DNA from: Persicitalea sp964500445
GTDB taxonomy: Bacteria; Bacteroidota; Bacteroidia; Cytophagales; Spirosomataceae
Direction: 5' to 3'
Assembly (NCBI GenBank): GCA_964500445.1
Contig: CAZCOG010000018.1
Coordinates: 41,047 to 105,046 of the forward strand
DNA: 64,000 bases
This document shows positions 33,494-42,784 of this stretch, piece after piece. The notes beneath the pieces are model-generated. The model was not told the origin of the DNA. It saw nothing but the letters and a program-made list of their open reading frames with translations, and ran no database searches. A program made the position numbers and the translations under genes. Position 1 is the first letter of the stretch, and each line of letters begins with the position of its first letter.

Positions 33494-33781
33494 ATGAAAC
33501 TAGTCAAAAAATTCACAATGCTGGCTCTTGCCGCGCTTACTCTGTCAGGAACTCTAAGTAGTTGTGCCACGGTATTTGGTGGCAAGGTAGTTGAAAGCCA
33601 GAAACGCCGACCCGCTCAGGGCGAACCGCGCCGGGACATAAAAGTAGGTATGCTAGTGGCCGACATCCTGCTGTTCCCGCTCGTAAGCCTGCCCGTCGAC
33701 TTCGCTACGGGAGCCATCTACAAGCCGAAAACGACAGCCCAAACTACCGCTTCGACTCCGGCAGAAAAATCGAAAAAGTAA
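33494..33781 (+). CDS. Small lipoprotein, YceK-like
   Basis: 95 residues; the signal ends in lipobox TLSSC near residue 24. The mature part has a membrane-like turn G-M-L-V-A-D-I-L-L-F-P-L-V-S-L-P-V-D-F-A-T-G, reminiscent of the YceK/YidQ small lipoprotein family, then a Thr/Lys-rich tail. The family match is from memory and moderate. The start lies in AAAGCCATGAAA. It is the last gene before a good terminator. Confidence 0.7.
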   Translation: MKLVKKFTMLALAALTLSGTLSSCATVFGGKVVESQKRRPAQGEPRRDIKVGMLVADILLFPLVSLPVDFATGAIYKPKTTAQTTASTPAEKSKK

Positions 33782-33811
33782 TTCTCATAGGTTTAGGTTA
33801 GATAGTTAAAT

Positions 33812-33841
33812 CCCCGGCAGCGATTGGCCGGGGATTTTTTT
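33812..33841 (+). terminator. Intrinsic terminator of the small-lipoprotein unit
   Basis: CCCCGGC pairs with GCCGGGG across an eight-base loop and is followed by ATTTTTTTAT. It begins 31 bases after the stop at 33781. Confidence 0.85.
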
Positions 33842-33929
33842 ATAGGTACCCATCGCCACACGGGTCAGCAAACCAGAACGGAAGTCGGCTGGGGTAGAAT
33901 ACTAGCAAGGCAGTAGAGCTTTTCGTACT

Positions 33930-35234
33930 TCAGTTATCCACATCCCGCACCAGCGGACGGCCATCGTCCCGCCGCTTTTCGTAGGAAAGCTCGAAACGTC
34001 CCAAATCGGGCATATGCTTCCGCTTTCGGGCCAGTTCGTATTGATAGATCGTCTGACCCAACTGGTAGAGAAAAGGGTGGCCGACTGATTCGTATTCGTA
34101 GCGGTTGTCGTTCAGGATGCCGTCTTCGTTAACATAGATTGTCGCCGAAAGCATATACTCGACTTTGTTTTTAAAATCAACGACATACGAAACGTCGGTA
34201 AGGAAACCGTAAGCCCAGCCAACCTTATTGAAGACCCGCACGCCCTCGGGCAACTGCTGGTGCAGACTATCCCGGAAAAAGAATTTGGCATAGCTGTCAA
34301 AGTACTGTGCAGCGTCGTACTTTGGATAATTCGTTTCGCCGGGAAACTGCGATAGGTACTGGTAAACGAAAGCGTAGTCGTCGGGTGTCAGGTCGAAGCG
34401 TTGCCGGGCGGGCACCGAAGCCGGAAAAAGTACCGAGCGCAGCAAATTGTGGCAGGTTTCGAGCGGTAATTTGTTACGCGTCGAGAAGTCGAAAGGTCTA
34501 TATACGATGCTGTCGCGGGCACTCATATAGCCTCTCCCAAGGGTGTCCGTCCGACTGAAATCAAATGAATCGGCGTTGTAGGCGGCGGGCTGGGCATGCA
34601 CGAGCGTACCATCTTCCCGCACGAAACGGACGGGATTGGTGTGGCGGTTTTCCTCCTCCGACATTCGCACGAAACGGTGCGTGATGCGCGTATCGGCGTA
34701 GCCCATCGCGTGCAGGCGACGGTTGATGGCCTGCTGTCCCACAAATTCGTACATACGGCTATACGGATCGTTCTCACTTACCAGGAAAGCTTTTTTAATG
34801 AAATGCGCCACCGACGGGAAGCCGTTCCGGGCGGTGGAGTCGTGCCATTCGCGAGTCTGTTTGCTGAACGCACTATCGAACTGCATGGGGGTGTGTTTAT
34901 CTACTCCCGGTATATTCATCCGGTTGAGTTTTTCCAGGGACAGAAGTACCAAGGGTAGCTTGACGGTAGAAGCGGGATTGAAATAAAAAGTACTATCCAG
35001 ATTGAATGCAAAATCTGTAAATGTGGGATTGTTCCGGGCGTCGCGGTCAATCCGCATGTAGAGGATTTGGAGCCGATATTTCTCCGGGTGCTGAATCACC
35101 TCCTGAAAAACCACATTTGGATTTTTGGAAAAGAGCCGGGTGAGAAAGGAATCCGTACGAGGCTGGGCCGATGCACTTGAAACCACCAACAAAATAAAAG
35201 ACAAACTACTAAGTACGAACGCACTCCTTTGCAT
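33930..35234 (-). CDS. Class A beta-lactamase-like serine hydrolase
   Basis: 434 residues with a signal peptide ending SASA-Q. The serine-transpeptidase/beta-lactamase motifs are recognisable: S89-T-V-K92 (SxxK), S153-E-N155 in place of SDN, and K-V-G in F-N-K-V-G-W-A-Y-G in place of KTG. The length exceeds that of true class A enzymes (about 290), with an N-terminal extension and an insertion of about 100 residues between the second and third motifs. It is more likely a cell-wall or peptide hydrolase than a resistance enzyme. A -33/-7 promoter lies at 35267-35294. Confidence 0.82.
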   Translation of the reverse strand: MQRSAFVLSSLSFILLVVSSASAQPRTDSFLTRLFSKNPNVVFQEVIQHPEKYRLQILYMRIDRDARNNPTFTDFAFNLDSTFYFNPASTVKLPLVLLSLEKLNRMNIPGVDKHTPMQFDSAFSKQTREWHDSTARNGFPSVAHFIKKAFLVSENDPYSRMYEFVGQQAINRRLHAMGYADTRITHRFVRMSEEENRHTNPVRFVREDGTLVHAQPAAYNADSFDFSRTDTLGRGYMSARDSIVYRPFDFSTRNKLPLETCHNLLRSVLFPASVPARQRFDLTPDDYAFVYQYLSQFPGETNYPKYDAAQYFDSYAKFFFRDSLHQQLPEGVRVFNKVGWAYGFLTDVSYVVDFKNKVEYMLSATIYVNEDGILNDNRYEYESVGHPFLYQLGQTIYQYELARKRKHMPDLGRFELSYEKRRDDGRPLVRDVDN

Positions 35235-35649
35235 GAACTCTTATTTTTTATACCTAATAGATAAAACAAAAATAACTAAAATTCCTGGCTTCAATGAAAG
35301 CTGGTATTACATTCAAACCCGAAAGAATTGGGCTATTCATCAATTCTAAAAAATCAAATTGCTATTAAGAGGGTACTTACTACTTTCAAAATCGACTCCC
35401 TTTGAGAGCCTTCCTCATGGCTACACGATTGATCACTAATAATTATTTGCCGCACAAATAAGAATTTTCTTACTCCGGAAAGTGTCACCGCCACCGATAA
35501 AACCGGCGCGGCTATGCATCTTGTGTAAATTCTGTTTCTAGACAAAGATTAACCAATTGATTATTAGCTTAATTGTGTATCTATGAACAAATCTACCAGA
35601 ATTGTTCTGAGCGTTGTAACGGGGACTGATGTGTGTCCATTTCATTTTG
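35235..35649. other. AT-rich intergenic stretch
   Basis: About 415 bases between two minus-strand genes, clearly more AT-rich than its surroundings. Apart from the promoter at 35267-35294 I see no gene, hairpin with T-run or repeat that I can support. A 63-codon minus frame at 35354-35545 looks random. Confidence 0.5.
35267..35294 (-). promoter_or_regulatory. Promoter with -7 TATTTTTG and -33 TTG
   Basis: On the minus strand TTG (35292-35294) is followed after 17 bases by TATTTTTG (35267-35274), a full match to the Bacteroidota -7 element. The ATG of the beta-lactamase-like gene is 33 bases further on. Confidence 0.55.
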
Positions 35650-38600
35650 CTACCGCCCCATCCGCAACCGCGTTTGCGCTGAATCGTCCTGCAATTGTAC
35701 CCGTACCGCCGATTTGCTGAACAACTCCTGGTCGATGGCCAAGAGTATGGGTTGAACGCCCTTGGGTAGATCCACCGTAATCGCGTTGTCTGTCACGGGT
35801 AGTTTTTTCTGCCCCGCCCAGGCCGTTACACCCGCTGTACCATTAAGTACCAGTTTTAGCTTGCCGGGCGTCAGCACCTCTACCTCAAACCGAACCACAT
35901 TGTACTTTTTTCCATTACCTGTTTTGATAACGGGCAGCTCGTCCAGTGGCAAGTCACCCGACACTTTACTATAAATGGGGACAAACGAAGCCCCGGCGCT
36001 GGCTTTCGTAAAGATGCCCAAACCTTCGATACTGACTACTTTAGCTGGATCGGTTGGGGCAGATATCGTTTCCCAGCGGCGCACGTAGCGCTCATTGGGC
36101 ACCCGGAAATCACCCGACTGCCCCAATTTGGATAGAAAACCGACCAGATTGTCGAATTCTTCCTTCTCCAGACTGGCCGTCAGTCCGGCGGGCATCAGAG
36201 AGCCGGGAATTTTTTCGATGGCTTGAATCTGGCTTTTGGGAATTGATACTTCCAGCCCCGTTACGTCGCGCATCACCACTTCGGTGTTGCCGTTGCTCAC
36301 CAGGTACCCCATTGTCTCGCTACCGTCTTTTTTGGCAAACCGCTGCAATTCGTAGCCTTCCTTGATGGAGGCCGTAGGGTACAGAATGGATCGGACGATG
36401 GTTTCAACGGGCGAACTGGTACCTAAACTACTTAAATCCGGGCCGATCAGCCCACCCGCACCGCCGAGGGCGTGGCAGGTAGTACAACTGGATCTCCGGT
36501 AGATCAGCTCTCCCGCTTCGGGATCGGAAGAGCGCTTGATTTCCCGGGCCACAGCGATGATTTCCAGGTCGGTGAGTTGCTGCGGCATCCGCTCGGGAGG
36601 AAGTTGACCACCCGAATCTTCGAGCGCTTTCTTGAGCAGCTTTACGTCTTCATCATTCTGCCGATTGGAAGGTAGTTGCGTTTGCACCAGCTGTCGAGCG
36701 ACCAAGGCACGGTTTTCAGGAATTTTCCTGGCCAAAATCTCTTCGGCCAAGGAGGTTCTTGCCTCCTTATTTTTCATAAAGGCCGTGAGCATCTCCGCAA
36801 CGTCGACTTCCGGCGGAAGGGAGCGTAGCAACTCGGCTCCCAGCCGGGCGGCTGCGGTAGGGTTCAAAGGTACCAGCCGGGCTACGGCTAAAAGTCGCAA
36901 ATCTGGTTTGTTCTGGTTGGAGGCCAGCTCCGCAAAAACCTTTTCGGCGGCCATTTTATCCTGCAACGCCAAAGCGGTAAGCGCCGCTTCCTGCCGGGCT
37001 TTGTCGCCTTTTTTGGCCAGATCGATCAGACGATCCTGCATTCCGGGGAGCTGCCAGTAGCCCATGAGACGGATGGCGCTGGCCGCTACGATTGGGTCAG
37101 AATTCTCAATAAAATCGGTGATACGGTCCAATTCGCCCCCGGGCCTGACATTCCGCTGGCGGGCGGCGTCTTCCAAAGCTAAAAGCAGGTCAGCTACTTG
37201 CTTGCTCTGGCTGGAATTATTCTGAATGCCACGATCAAAAAGAACTCTTAAATCAGCTGGCGTCCCATAACGGCTCAGCGAAGCAAGCACATCTTTACGG
37301 TAGGCTTCGGGAATCTGGTTTTTCTCATACAGCTGGACCAACTGCGTTACCGCGTCACGATTACTGACCGATTTCAGGGCGTAGGTAGTTTTCAAAGGGG
37401 AGCCGAAAAAGTCCGGTTCCGTTTTTAGCCGTTTGGTCCAGAGCGGTTCCAGGTCGCGGGTAGTCTGCCAGAGGGCGAAGTCCAGAAACTCATCCATCGG
37501 CTGTTCCAGCGCGGTCAGTGCCGTGCGGGCGGCCTCGGCGGTATTCAGTTTCCGCAGGGCGATCACGGCTTCGAGCCGCACTTGTGGATGCGGATCTTTT
37601 ACAGCTTTTTCCAAAATAGCCGGAAGGTTGCTGATTTTATCCGACCAGAGCTGTAATGCCCGCAACGCCGCCGCCCGCGCATGCGGATTTTGGGCGTTGG
37701 TGAGCTGCAAAAAAAGCGACTCGTTGACCACGTTCAATGTCTGGTGGAGCCAAAGGGCTTCCAATAGCTGGTGTTCGTAGTCGGGGTCGTTTTTGTCAAG
37801 ATTGGCAATCCACTTTTTCAGGGCGGGAAGGACTTCGCCGGCACCCCGCATCTTCAAAGTCTGCTTTGCCTGAAGGCGTGTCCATTCTTCAGGTAGTTTG
37901 AGAGCGTCGAGGAGTTCGGGCGTGGAGGCTTTGGTCAGATTGGGCTTTTTGACCAAAGGGCGATTTTTGGCCGTAATGCGCCAGATACGTCCGTGTTCGT
38001 GGTCGCGACGCGGATCATAAAAATCTACCTCACCATGCTGAATAATCGGATTGTACCAGTCGGCCACATAAATCGCTCCATCCGGCCCGACGTTGATGTC
38101 CACCGGTCGGAAAGCCACGTTGTCAGTCCAGAGCAAGTCCTCGACCTGTCTCGAAGCGTAGCCGCTGCCTTGTTCCGTGAGTTGAAAGCGGTTGATGCGG
38201 TTAGCCCGGAAGTCGTTGGTAAGGACGCTGCCCTGCCACGCTTCGGGCAGGTGTCTCCCCGAAACTACCTCCAGCCCGCTATGCTTGGGCTGACCGGGAT
38301 TCAGGCCCCGGACGATGCGCTCGGCCCCCGGCGCGGTCACGAAAGTAGCACCCGGAAAGGCATAGTTGATACCCTCGCCGCCCGCGCCGTCGGTCATGAA
38401 CGACTGTCCCCAACGGTCGAACTGCAACCCCCAGGGATTGATGAGGCCCCGCGCGTACACGTCCAATTCCAGGCTTTCGGTGCGGAGCCGCCAAGCGCCG
38501 CCGCCTTCCAGCCGCTTGACGCCGAAGGGCGTTTCGACGTGACTGTAAATGTAAATCGCCTGATTGAAGTACATCGAGCCCTCCGGCCCCCAGCGGAAAG

Positions 38601-39114
38601 TATGGATGAGGTGATGGGTATCAGCTACGCCAAAGCCCGTCAGAATGCGGCGCTTTTTATCAGCCTTACCGTTCCCGTCGGTATCCATAAAGTGCAGGAT
38701 TTCGGTAGAATTGGCCACATACACCCCGCCATCGCCCGGTAAAATACCCGTAGGCGTCATCAGGCCTTCGGCAAAAACGGTGGATTTATCAGCCTTACCG
38801 TCGCCATCGGTATCTTCCAGTACATAAATTTTGTCGTTGGCTTCCTCGCCCGTCTTGACGTGCGGATAGGCCGTGCTGCTGATCACCCACAGCCGCCCGT
38901 CGGCGTCCCAGTTCATCTGCACGGGATTAATGAGCATCGGCTCAGCCGCAAAAAGTGTCACCTCGAAGCCATCCTGAATTTTGAACGAGGCCAGTTCATC
39001 CTCTGGGTCAGGGCCGGGATTGAATCGATGATCGTCCTGATTGACCGAAGCTGTGAGGAGCAGTACTAAGGGGAGAAGAATAATTTTACGCATTTGTATC
39101 GAACTATTTTTCAT
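35650..39114 (-). CDS. PVC-type heme-binding CxxCH protein with propeller and HEAT-like repeats
   Basis: 1,154 residues with a signal peptide (MRKIILLPLVLLLTASVN after a short lead). The first 390 residues are a beta-propeller of the type found in planctomycete and Bacteroidota membrane-bound dehydrogenases (W-D-A-D-G-R-L-W-V-I-S-S, G-P-D-G-A-I-Y-V-A-D-W-Y-N-P). It includes two EF-hand-like loops, D-T-D-G-D-G-K-A-D and D-T-D-G-N-G-K-A-D. Residues about 400-830 are HEAT-like helical repeats. One cytochrome c site, C-T-T-C-H at 877-881, follows, then a C-terminal beta domain. It probably oxidises or binds sugars in the periplasm. It starts two bases after the SGNH hydrolase stop. Confidence 0.88.
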   Translation of the reverse strand: MKNSSIQMRKIILLPLVLLLTASVNQDDHRFNPGPDPEDELASFKIQDGFEVTLFAAEPMLINPVQMNWDADGRLWVISSTAYPHVKTGEEANDKIYVLEDTDGDGKADKSTVFAEGLMTPTGILPGDGGVYVANSTEILHFMDTDGNGKADKKRRILTGFGVADTHHLIHTFRWGPEGSMYFNQAIYIYSHVETPFGVKRLEGGGAWRLRTESLELDVYARGLINPWGLQFDRWGQSFMTDGAGGEGINYAFPGATFVTAPGAERIVRGLNPGQPKHSGLEVVSGRHLPEAWQGSVLTNDFRANRINRFQLTEQGSGYASRQVEDLLWTDNVAFRPVDINVGPDGAIYVADWYNPIIQHGEVDFYDPRRDHEHGRIWRITAKNRPLVKKPNLTKASTPELLDALKLPEEWTRLQAKQTLKMRGAGEVLPALKKWIANLDKNDPDYEHQLLEALWLHQTLNVVNESLFLQLTNAQNPHARAAALRALQLWSDKISNLPAILEKAVKDPHPQVRLEAVIALRKLNTAEAARTALTALEQPMDEFLDFALWQTTRDLEPLWTKRLKTEPDFFGSPLKTTYALKSVSNRDAVTQLVQLYEKNQIPEAYRKDVLASLSRYGTPADLRVLFDRGIQNNSSQSKQVADLLLALEDAARQRNVRPGGELDRITDFIENSDPIVAASAIRLMGYWQLPGMQDRLIDLAKKGDKARQEAALTALALQDKMAAEKVFAELASNQNKPDLRLLAVARLVPLNPTAAARLGAELLRSLPPEVDVAEMLTAFMKNKEARTSLAEEILARKIPENRALVARQLVQTQLPSNRQNDEDVKLLKKALEDSGGQLPPERMPQQLTDLEIIAVAREIKRSSDPEAGELIYRRSSCTTCHALGGAGGLIGPDLSSLGTSSPVETIVRSILYPTASIKEGYELQRFAKKDGSETMGYLVSNGNTEVVMRDVTGLEVSIPKSQIQAIEKIPGSLMPAGLTASLEKEEFDNLVGFLSKLGQSGDFRVPNERYVRRWETISAPTDPAKVVSIEGLGIFTKASAGASFVPIYSKVSGDLPLDELPVIKTGNGKKYNVVRFEVEVLTPGKLKLVLNGTAGVTAWAGQKKLPVTDNAITVDLPKGVQPILLAIDQELFSKSAVRVQLQDDSAQTRLRMGR

Positions 39115-39116
39115 TG

Positions 39117-40361
39117 CTATTTCAAAGGAGTAAGCACGTAGGTTTGCGGCGTCGGCATGCGATGGAGCGAAATCTGCCCTTCCAGCCAGGTGACGATCAG
39201 CCCCAGCTCTTTCAGTCCTTCGGCGTGGCGTCCCTGCTCGTAGGAACGAAAACCCACTATGTACGTCCGGTTATGGGGACGATATTGGTGGAAAAATATT
39301 TCGTTCTTTTTCCGAATCAGATCGCGTAACTGGTTGGCCTGTCTATATGATGGTCCCAGGGTAATGTTCAAGCCCTTATCCCATTGGCTAGCCGAGGCCA
39401 CCGCGACTAAAGTACCCTCTGCCGTGAGAGTGTAGTAACCTTTTTTTAAACCCGAAATACGAAGTACCTGGCCAGATTCGGCGGTACTTTCTTTTGGGAT
39501 AGGTAAGGGTATGTACTTTTCATCCAGCGTGAATTTCAGCGTATCCGTCTTTTGCCGGGCCGTAAGTACTTTAGCGTTGGGAGAAGAGGTACTTCCTTGG
39601 GCATAATCAATCGCAACTACCTCATTTCGATCCGGCCAACCTAAGCCCTTTTCCAAAGCCATCGCTAAGTGGTAGTATCCGACTTCGTTCAGGTGAACGT
39701 TATTGTCGGTGATAGATACGCTGGATTTGACTTCCTGCATGGCGTCAAAAATATTCACATATCGGGCGTCGCGCGCTGCCGCCGTACTCGCAATAACCGC
39801 GGCGTAGCGTTGCAGATTGGCATTGCGCTGTGCGGCGTTTGTGGATGAAAGTACCGGAATGGGAGACAGCAGTACCGCTTTCGCGCCCAGTTCTTCGATT
39901 TTGTCCAGTAGCTTGTTCAATCCATCGGTAAAGCGAGACAGGCCTGCCTCGCCATCCTGGGCTTCCACGCCACCATAGGCCACAAAAACTACCGTCGGCT
40001 TAGCTTCCGTGATTTGCTTCATCAGCAGTTCGTAAGGCGTAGGCGGATTGGTAAAGTAACTGCGTGCGTCACCAAAAACATTATCTCCTGACCAGGCAAT
40101 ATTGCGGAACGTGACGTTACGGCCGGGAAAGCGGGTGGTCATGGCTAGTTCAAGATAGCCGTGAATCAAGTCGTTTTCCAGCAAGGAATTGCCCAGAAAG
40201 ACGACACGGTCATTGTCTTGGAGGATAAGGGGCTGGGCTATTGGTCTAGCAGAGTTTTGTGACTTTGCAAGAGAAAAGGTACATGCGCTGTTACAAGTCA
40301 GTAGCCAGATAAAAACACGTGCCAAAGCCATCAAGCTTTTATTCATTTCAAGGTAATTCAT
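39117..40361 (-). CDS. SGNH/GDSL-type hydrolase, secreted
   Basis: 414 residues; an alternative start at 40346 gives the cleaner signal MNKSLMALARVFIWLLTCNSAC. Block I is V-F-L-G-N-S-L-L-E-N-D (GNS in place of GDS), block II N-I-A-W-S-G-D, block III A-Y-G-G-V-E-A (lacking the usual GxND asparagine) and block V D-N-N-V-H-L-N-E-V-G-Y with the catalytic Asp/His. Such a GDSL protein beside a PVC-type CxxCH cytochrome is a known pairing in Bacteroidota and Planctomycetes, suggesting deacylation of a glycan that the partner binds or oxidises. It is coupled with that gene by a two-base gap. Confidence 0.82.
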   Translation of the reverse strand: MNYLEMNKSLMALARVFIWLLTCNSACTFSLAKSQNSARPIAQPLILQDNDRVVFLGNSLLENDLIHGYLELAMTTRFPGRNVTFRNIAWSGDNVFGDARSYFTNPPTPYELLMKQITEAKPTVVFVAYGGVEAQDGEAGLSRFTDGLNKLLDKIEELGAKAVLLSPIPVLSSTNAAQRNANLQRYAAVIASTAAARDARYVNIFDAMQEVKSSVSITDNNVHLNEVGYYHLAMALEKGLGWPDRNEVVAIDYAQGSTSSPNAKVLTARQKTDTLKFTLDEKYIPLPIPKESTAESGQVLRISGLKKGYYTLTAEGTLVAVASASQWDKGLNITLGPSYRQANQLRDLIRKKNEIFFHQYRPHNRTYIVGFRSYEQGRHAEGLKELGLIVTWLEGQISLHRMPTPQTYVLTPLK

Positions 40362-40378
40362 TCGTTAAAGAGATAAAC

Positions 40379-40409
40379 TTGCGGTAGCTTTCACGAAACC
40401 CTATCTTTC
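40379..40409 (+). promoter_or_regulatory. Candidate promoter, TTG-N20-TATCTTTC
   Basis: A -33-like TTG at 40379-40381 and TATCTTTC at 40402-40409, one base off TAnnTTTG, lie 38 bases before the hydrolase ATG at 40448. Confidence 0.4.
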
Positions 40410-40447
40410 GGAATTCAATAAGATAATTATCCTCCAAAGTTACCCAA

Positions 40448-41443
40448 ATGAAAAAATTTCTCCTCTGGATGGTCGGCCTCATCGGCCTGTTGGCCATTGG
40501 CTACGCGGTCGGCCCTGATGTGCCCGAAGCTGAACTCGACCCCACGCTGCCGACCGTCACCCAAAATCTAACCGAGCTCGAAGCCGAGATTGAGCGCTCC
40601 GAATCGGCAGTTCCCAACTTGAAAGAAGACAACGAGGCCCGCATTGTGTGGGCAGATACTACGAAACAAAAAACGCCGTACAGTATCGTATACATCCACG
40701 GCTTCGGCGCGAGCCAGGCCGAGGGCGATCCCGTGCATCGCGACCTGGCCAAACGCTACGGCGCCAACCTTTATCTGGCGCGGCTGCATGATGCAGGTAT
40801 CGACGACCCCGATGCCTTTGACGACCTCACTCCCGAGAATTTTCTGGCCGGAGCCAAGCGGGCGTTAGCCATCGGCAAGGCGATCGGCGACAGTGTGATC
40901 GTGATCGGTACCTCGGCGGGCGGACTGCTGACGGTCTACCTGGCGGCCACCCACCCCGAAATAAAAGGCATTGTGCTGTACTCGCCCTGCATGGCCATTG
41001 CCAATCCGGCCATGAAACTGACTACGCGTCCCTGGGGGCGGCAGATTCTGAACGCCGCCGTGGGTGAACACCGCGTGAGCGAGGATACTTCTGAGCGCAG
41101 CAATTACTGGCTGAAAAGTTATCACTCGAACGGCCTGATGACCCTCCAACAAACCATTGACGCCGTGGCGCGACCCGAGGTGTACGAAAAAGTGACGATG
41201 CCCGCTTTTGTCGGCTATTACTACAAAAACGACGAGGAACAGGATCAGGTAGTTTCGGTGGCGGCGATCAAGGAAATGTTCCCGCTTCTTGGAACATCTG
41301 ACTCTTTAAAAGTAGAGCGTGCTTTTCCAAACAGCGGCGACCACGTGATTGCCTCGCATTTTACGTCTAACGACGTTCCCAGCGTGGAAAGGGCCACGGA
41401 GGAGTTTTTTGAAAAAACCCTGAAAATAAAGCCTGTGCTATAG
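40448..41443 (+). CDS. Alpha/beta hydrolase, membrane-anchored or secreted
   Basis: 331 residues with a hydrophobic N-terminus (MKKFLLWMVGLIGLLAIGYAV) that may be an anchor. The fold is clear: Y-I-H-G-F-G-A-S oxyanion turn, nucleophile elbow G-T-S-A-G-G, an acidic residue in Y-Y-Y-K-N-D-E-E-Q-D and the terminal histidine in S-G-D-H-V-I-A-S-H. It resembles carboxylesterase/lysophospholipase-type hydrolases; the substrate is unknown. It is divergent from the SGNH hydrolase gene and followed by the metallophosphoesterase gene 92 bases downstream. Confidence 0.85.
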   Translation: MKKFLLWMVGLIGLLAIGYAVGPDVPEAELDPTLPTVTQNLTELEAEIERSESAVPNLKEDNEARIVWADTTKQKTPYSIVYIHGFGASQAEGDPVHRDLAKRYGANLYLARLHDAGIDDPDAFDDLTPENFLAGAKRALAIGKAIGDSVIVIGTSAGGLLTVYLAATHPEIKGIVLYSPCMAIANPAMKLTTRPWGRQILNAAVGEHRVSEDTSERSNYWLKSYHSNGLMTLQQTIDAVARPEVYEKVTMPAFVGYYYKNDEEQDQVVSVAAIKEMFPLLGTSDSLKVERAFPNSGDHVIASHFTSNDVPSVERATEEFFEKTLKIKPVL

Positions 41444-41534
41444 GTATCTTGTGTATTACCTGCATTCCGTTATGTGGCAGGGACTTTTGCTGAATCCTCA
41501 ACTTATTTAGAATCCAGACTTTTTAAATTCTTTC

Positions 41535-42752
41535 ATGTTCAAAGACAGACGATCTTTTCTCGAAAAAATAGCTGGCCTGGGCACACTAAGCCTGCTCCCG
41601 GCTACGGCAATGGCCGGGGTACCTGCTGCCGAAAACCACGAATTTGTGGTGGAACCCTACCTGCAGAATTTGAGCAGTCGCGAGGTGACCATCATGTGGA
41701 TCACCGCCCGCAATTGTTTCAGTTGGGTGGAATACGGCGACGGGAATTATACCAGCAAACGGGCCTTTGCCTACAACAACGGCCTGATCGAAGCCAACAA
41801 CCGCGTCAATAAGATCACGCTGGAAAATCTCAAGCCGGGCACCGCCCACAAGTACAAGATCGTCTCGACCGAAATCACGGGCTTCAAGAATTCCACGGTT
41901 CAGTTTGGTGAAACGATTGCCGGGCCGATGCTGTCGTTCACAACGCCCGCTGAAAACGAGGAGGAAATCAAAGTCGTCATTTTCAACGACATCCACGACC
42001 GTCCCCAGATCATCCCGCAACTCCTGTATCGCCATGGTTACACGGGGAATGAGAAGGATTACGATTTTGTCGTATTCAATGGCGATTGCTTTGACTGGGT
42101 CAGCAGCGAGCAGCAGATGGTCGATCACCTGCTCAAACCGTGCGTGGATATTTTTGGCAGCGAAGTACCCTTCCTGCTCACCCAGGGCAATCACGAGTGC
42201 CGGGGTAGTTTTTCGCGGCATATACCGGCCTACTACGCTTATCCCGACAATAAGTTTTATTTTTCCTTCGTCCGGGGCCCGATACACTTCCTGGTACTGG
42301 ACTCGGGCGAGGACAAAACCGACGATAGCGTCGAATACGGCGGGCTGGCGGCCTTCGACCGCTACCGCGAGAAGCAGGCCCGCTGGCTGGAAAAGGAAAT
42401 AGCCAGTGAAGCATTCAAGAAAGCGCCATTTCGCGTGCTGCTAATCCATATTTCGCCCTACCACTCCGGCGACTGGCACGGTACCACGCACTGCCGCGAG
42501 GTATTCGGACCGATCCTGAATAAGGCAGGCATCGATCTGCAACTCTCGGGCCATACCCACCGTTACATGACTCACGAGCCCGACAAGGACCACAACTACC
42601 CCATCGTGATCGGCGGCGGCCCGCTGGAAGGCAAACGTACCCTGATGAAGCTGCACGCCAATCAGAAGGAGCTGAACCTGAAAATGATCCGCGACGACGG
42701 GGAACTGGTCGGCAAATTCACCATTCCCCGCAAAAATCGCTCAAAAGCCTGA
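41535..42752 (+). CDS. Secreted metallophosphoesterase with purple-acid-phosphatase-like N-domain
   Basis: 405 residues. The N-terminus D-R-R-S-F-L-E-K-I-A-G with a hydrophobic stretch ending ATAMAG looks like a Tat signal. A fibronectin-type-III-like domain follows (about 30-140: V-E-P-Y-L-Q-N-L-S-S-R-E-V-T-I-M-W). The calcineurin-like core has all five metal motifs: F-N-D-I-H-D, F-N-G-D-C-F-D, Q-G-N-H-E, L-L-I-H-I-S and S-G-H-T-H-R. It should carry a dinuclear metal site and cleave phosphomonoesters or diesters outside the cytoplasm. Tat export fits cytoplasmic metal loading. Confidence 0.9.
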   Translation: MFKDRRSFLEKIAGLGTLSLLPATAMAGVPAAENHEFVVEPYLQNLSSREVTIMWITARNCFSWVEYGDGNYTSKRAFAYNNGLIEANNRVNKITLENLKPGTAHKYKIVSTEITGFKNSTVQFGETIAGPMLSFTTPAENEEEIKVVIFNDIHDRPQIIPQLLYRHGYTGNEKDYDFVVFNGDCFDWVSSEQQMVDHLLKPCVDIFGSEVPFLLTQGNHECRGSFSRHIPAYYAYPDNKFYFSFVRGPIHFLVLDSGEDKTDDSVEYGGLAAFDRYREKQARWLEKEIASEAFKKAPFRVLLIHISPYHSGDWHGTTHCREVFGPILNKAGIDLQLSGHTHRYMTHEPDKDHNYPIVIGGGPLEGKRTLMKLHANQKELNLKMIRDDGELVGKFTIPRKNRSKA

Positions 42753-42784
42753 TAAATTTTTCGAATAATTCACTCAGGTCAGTG

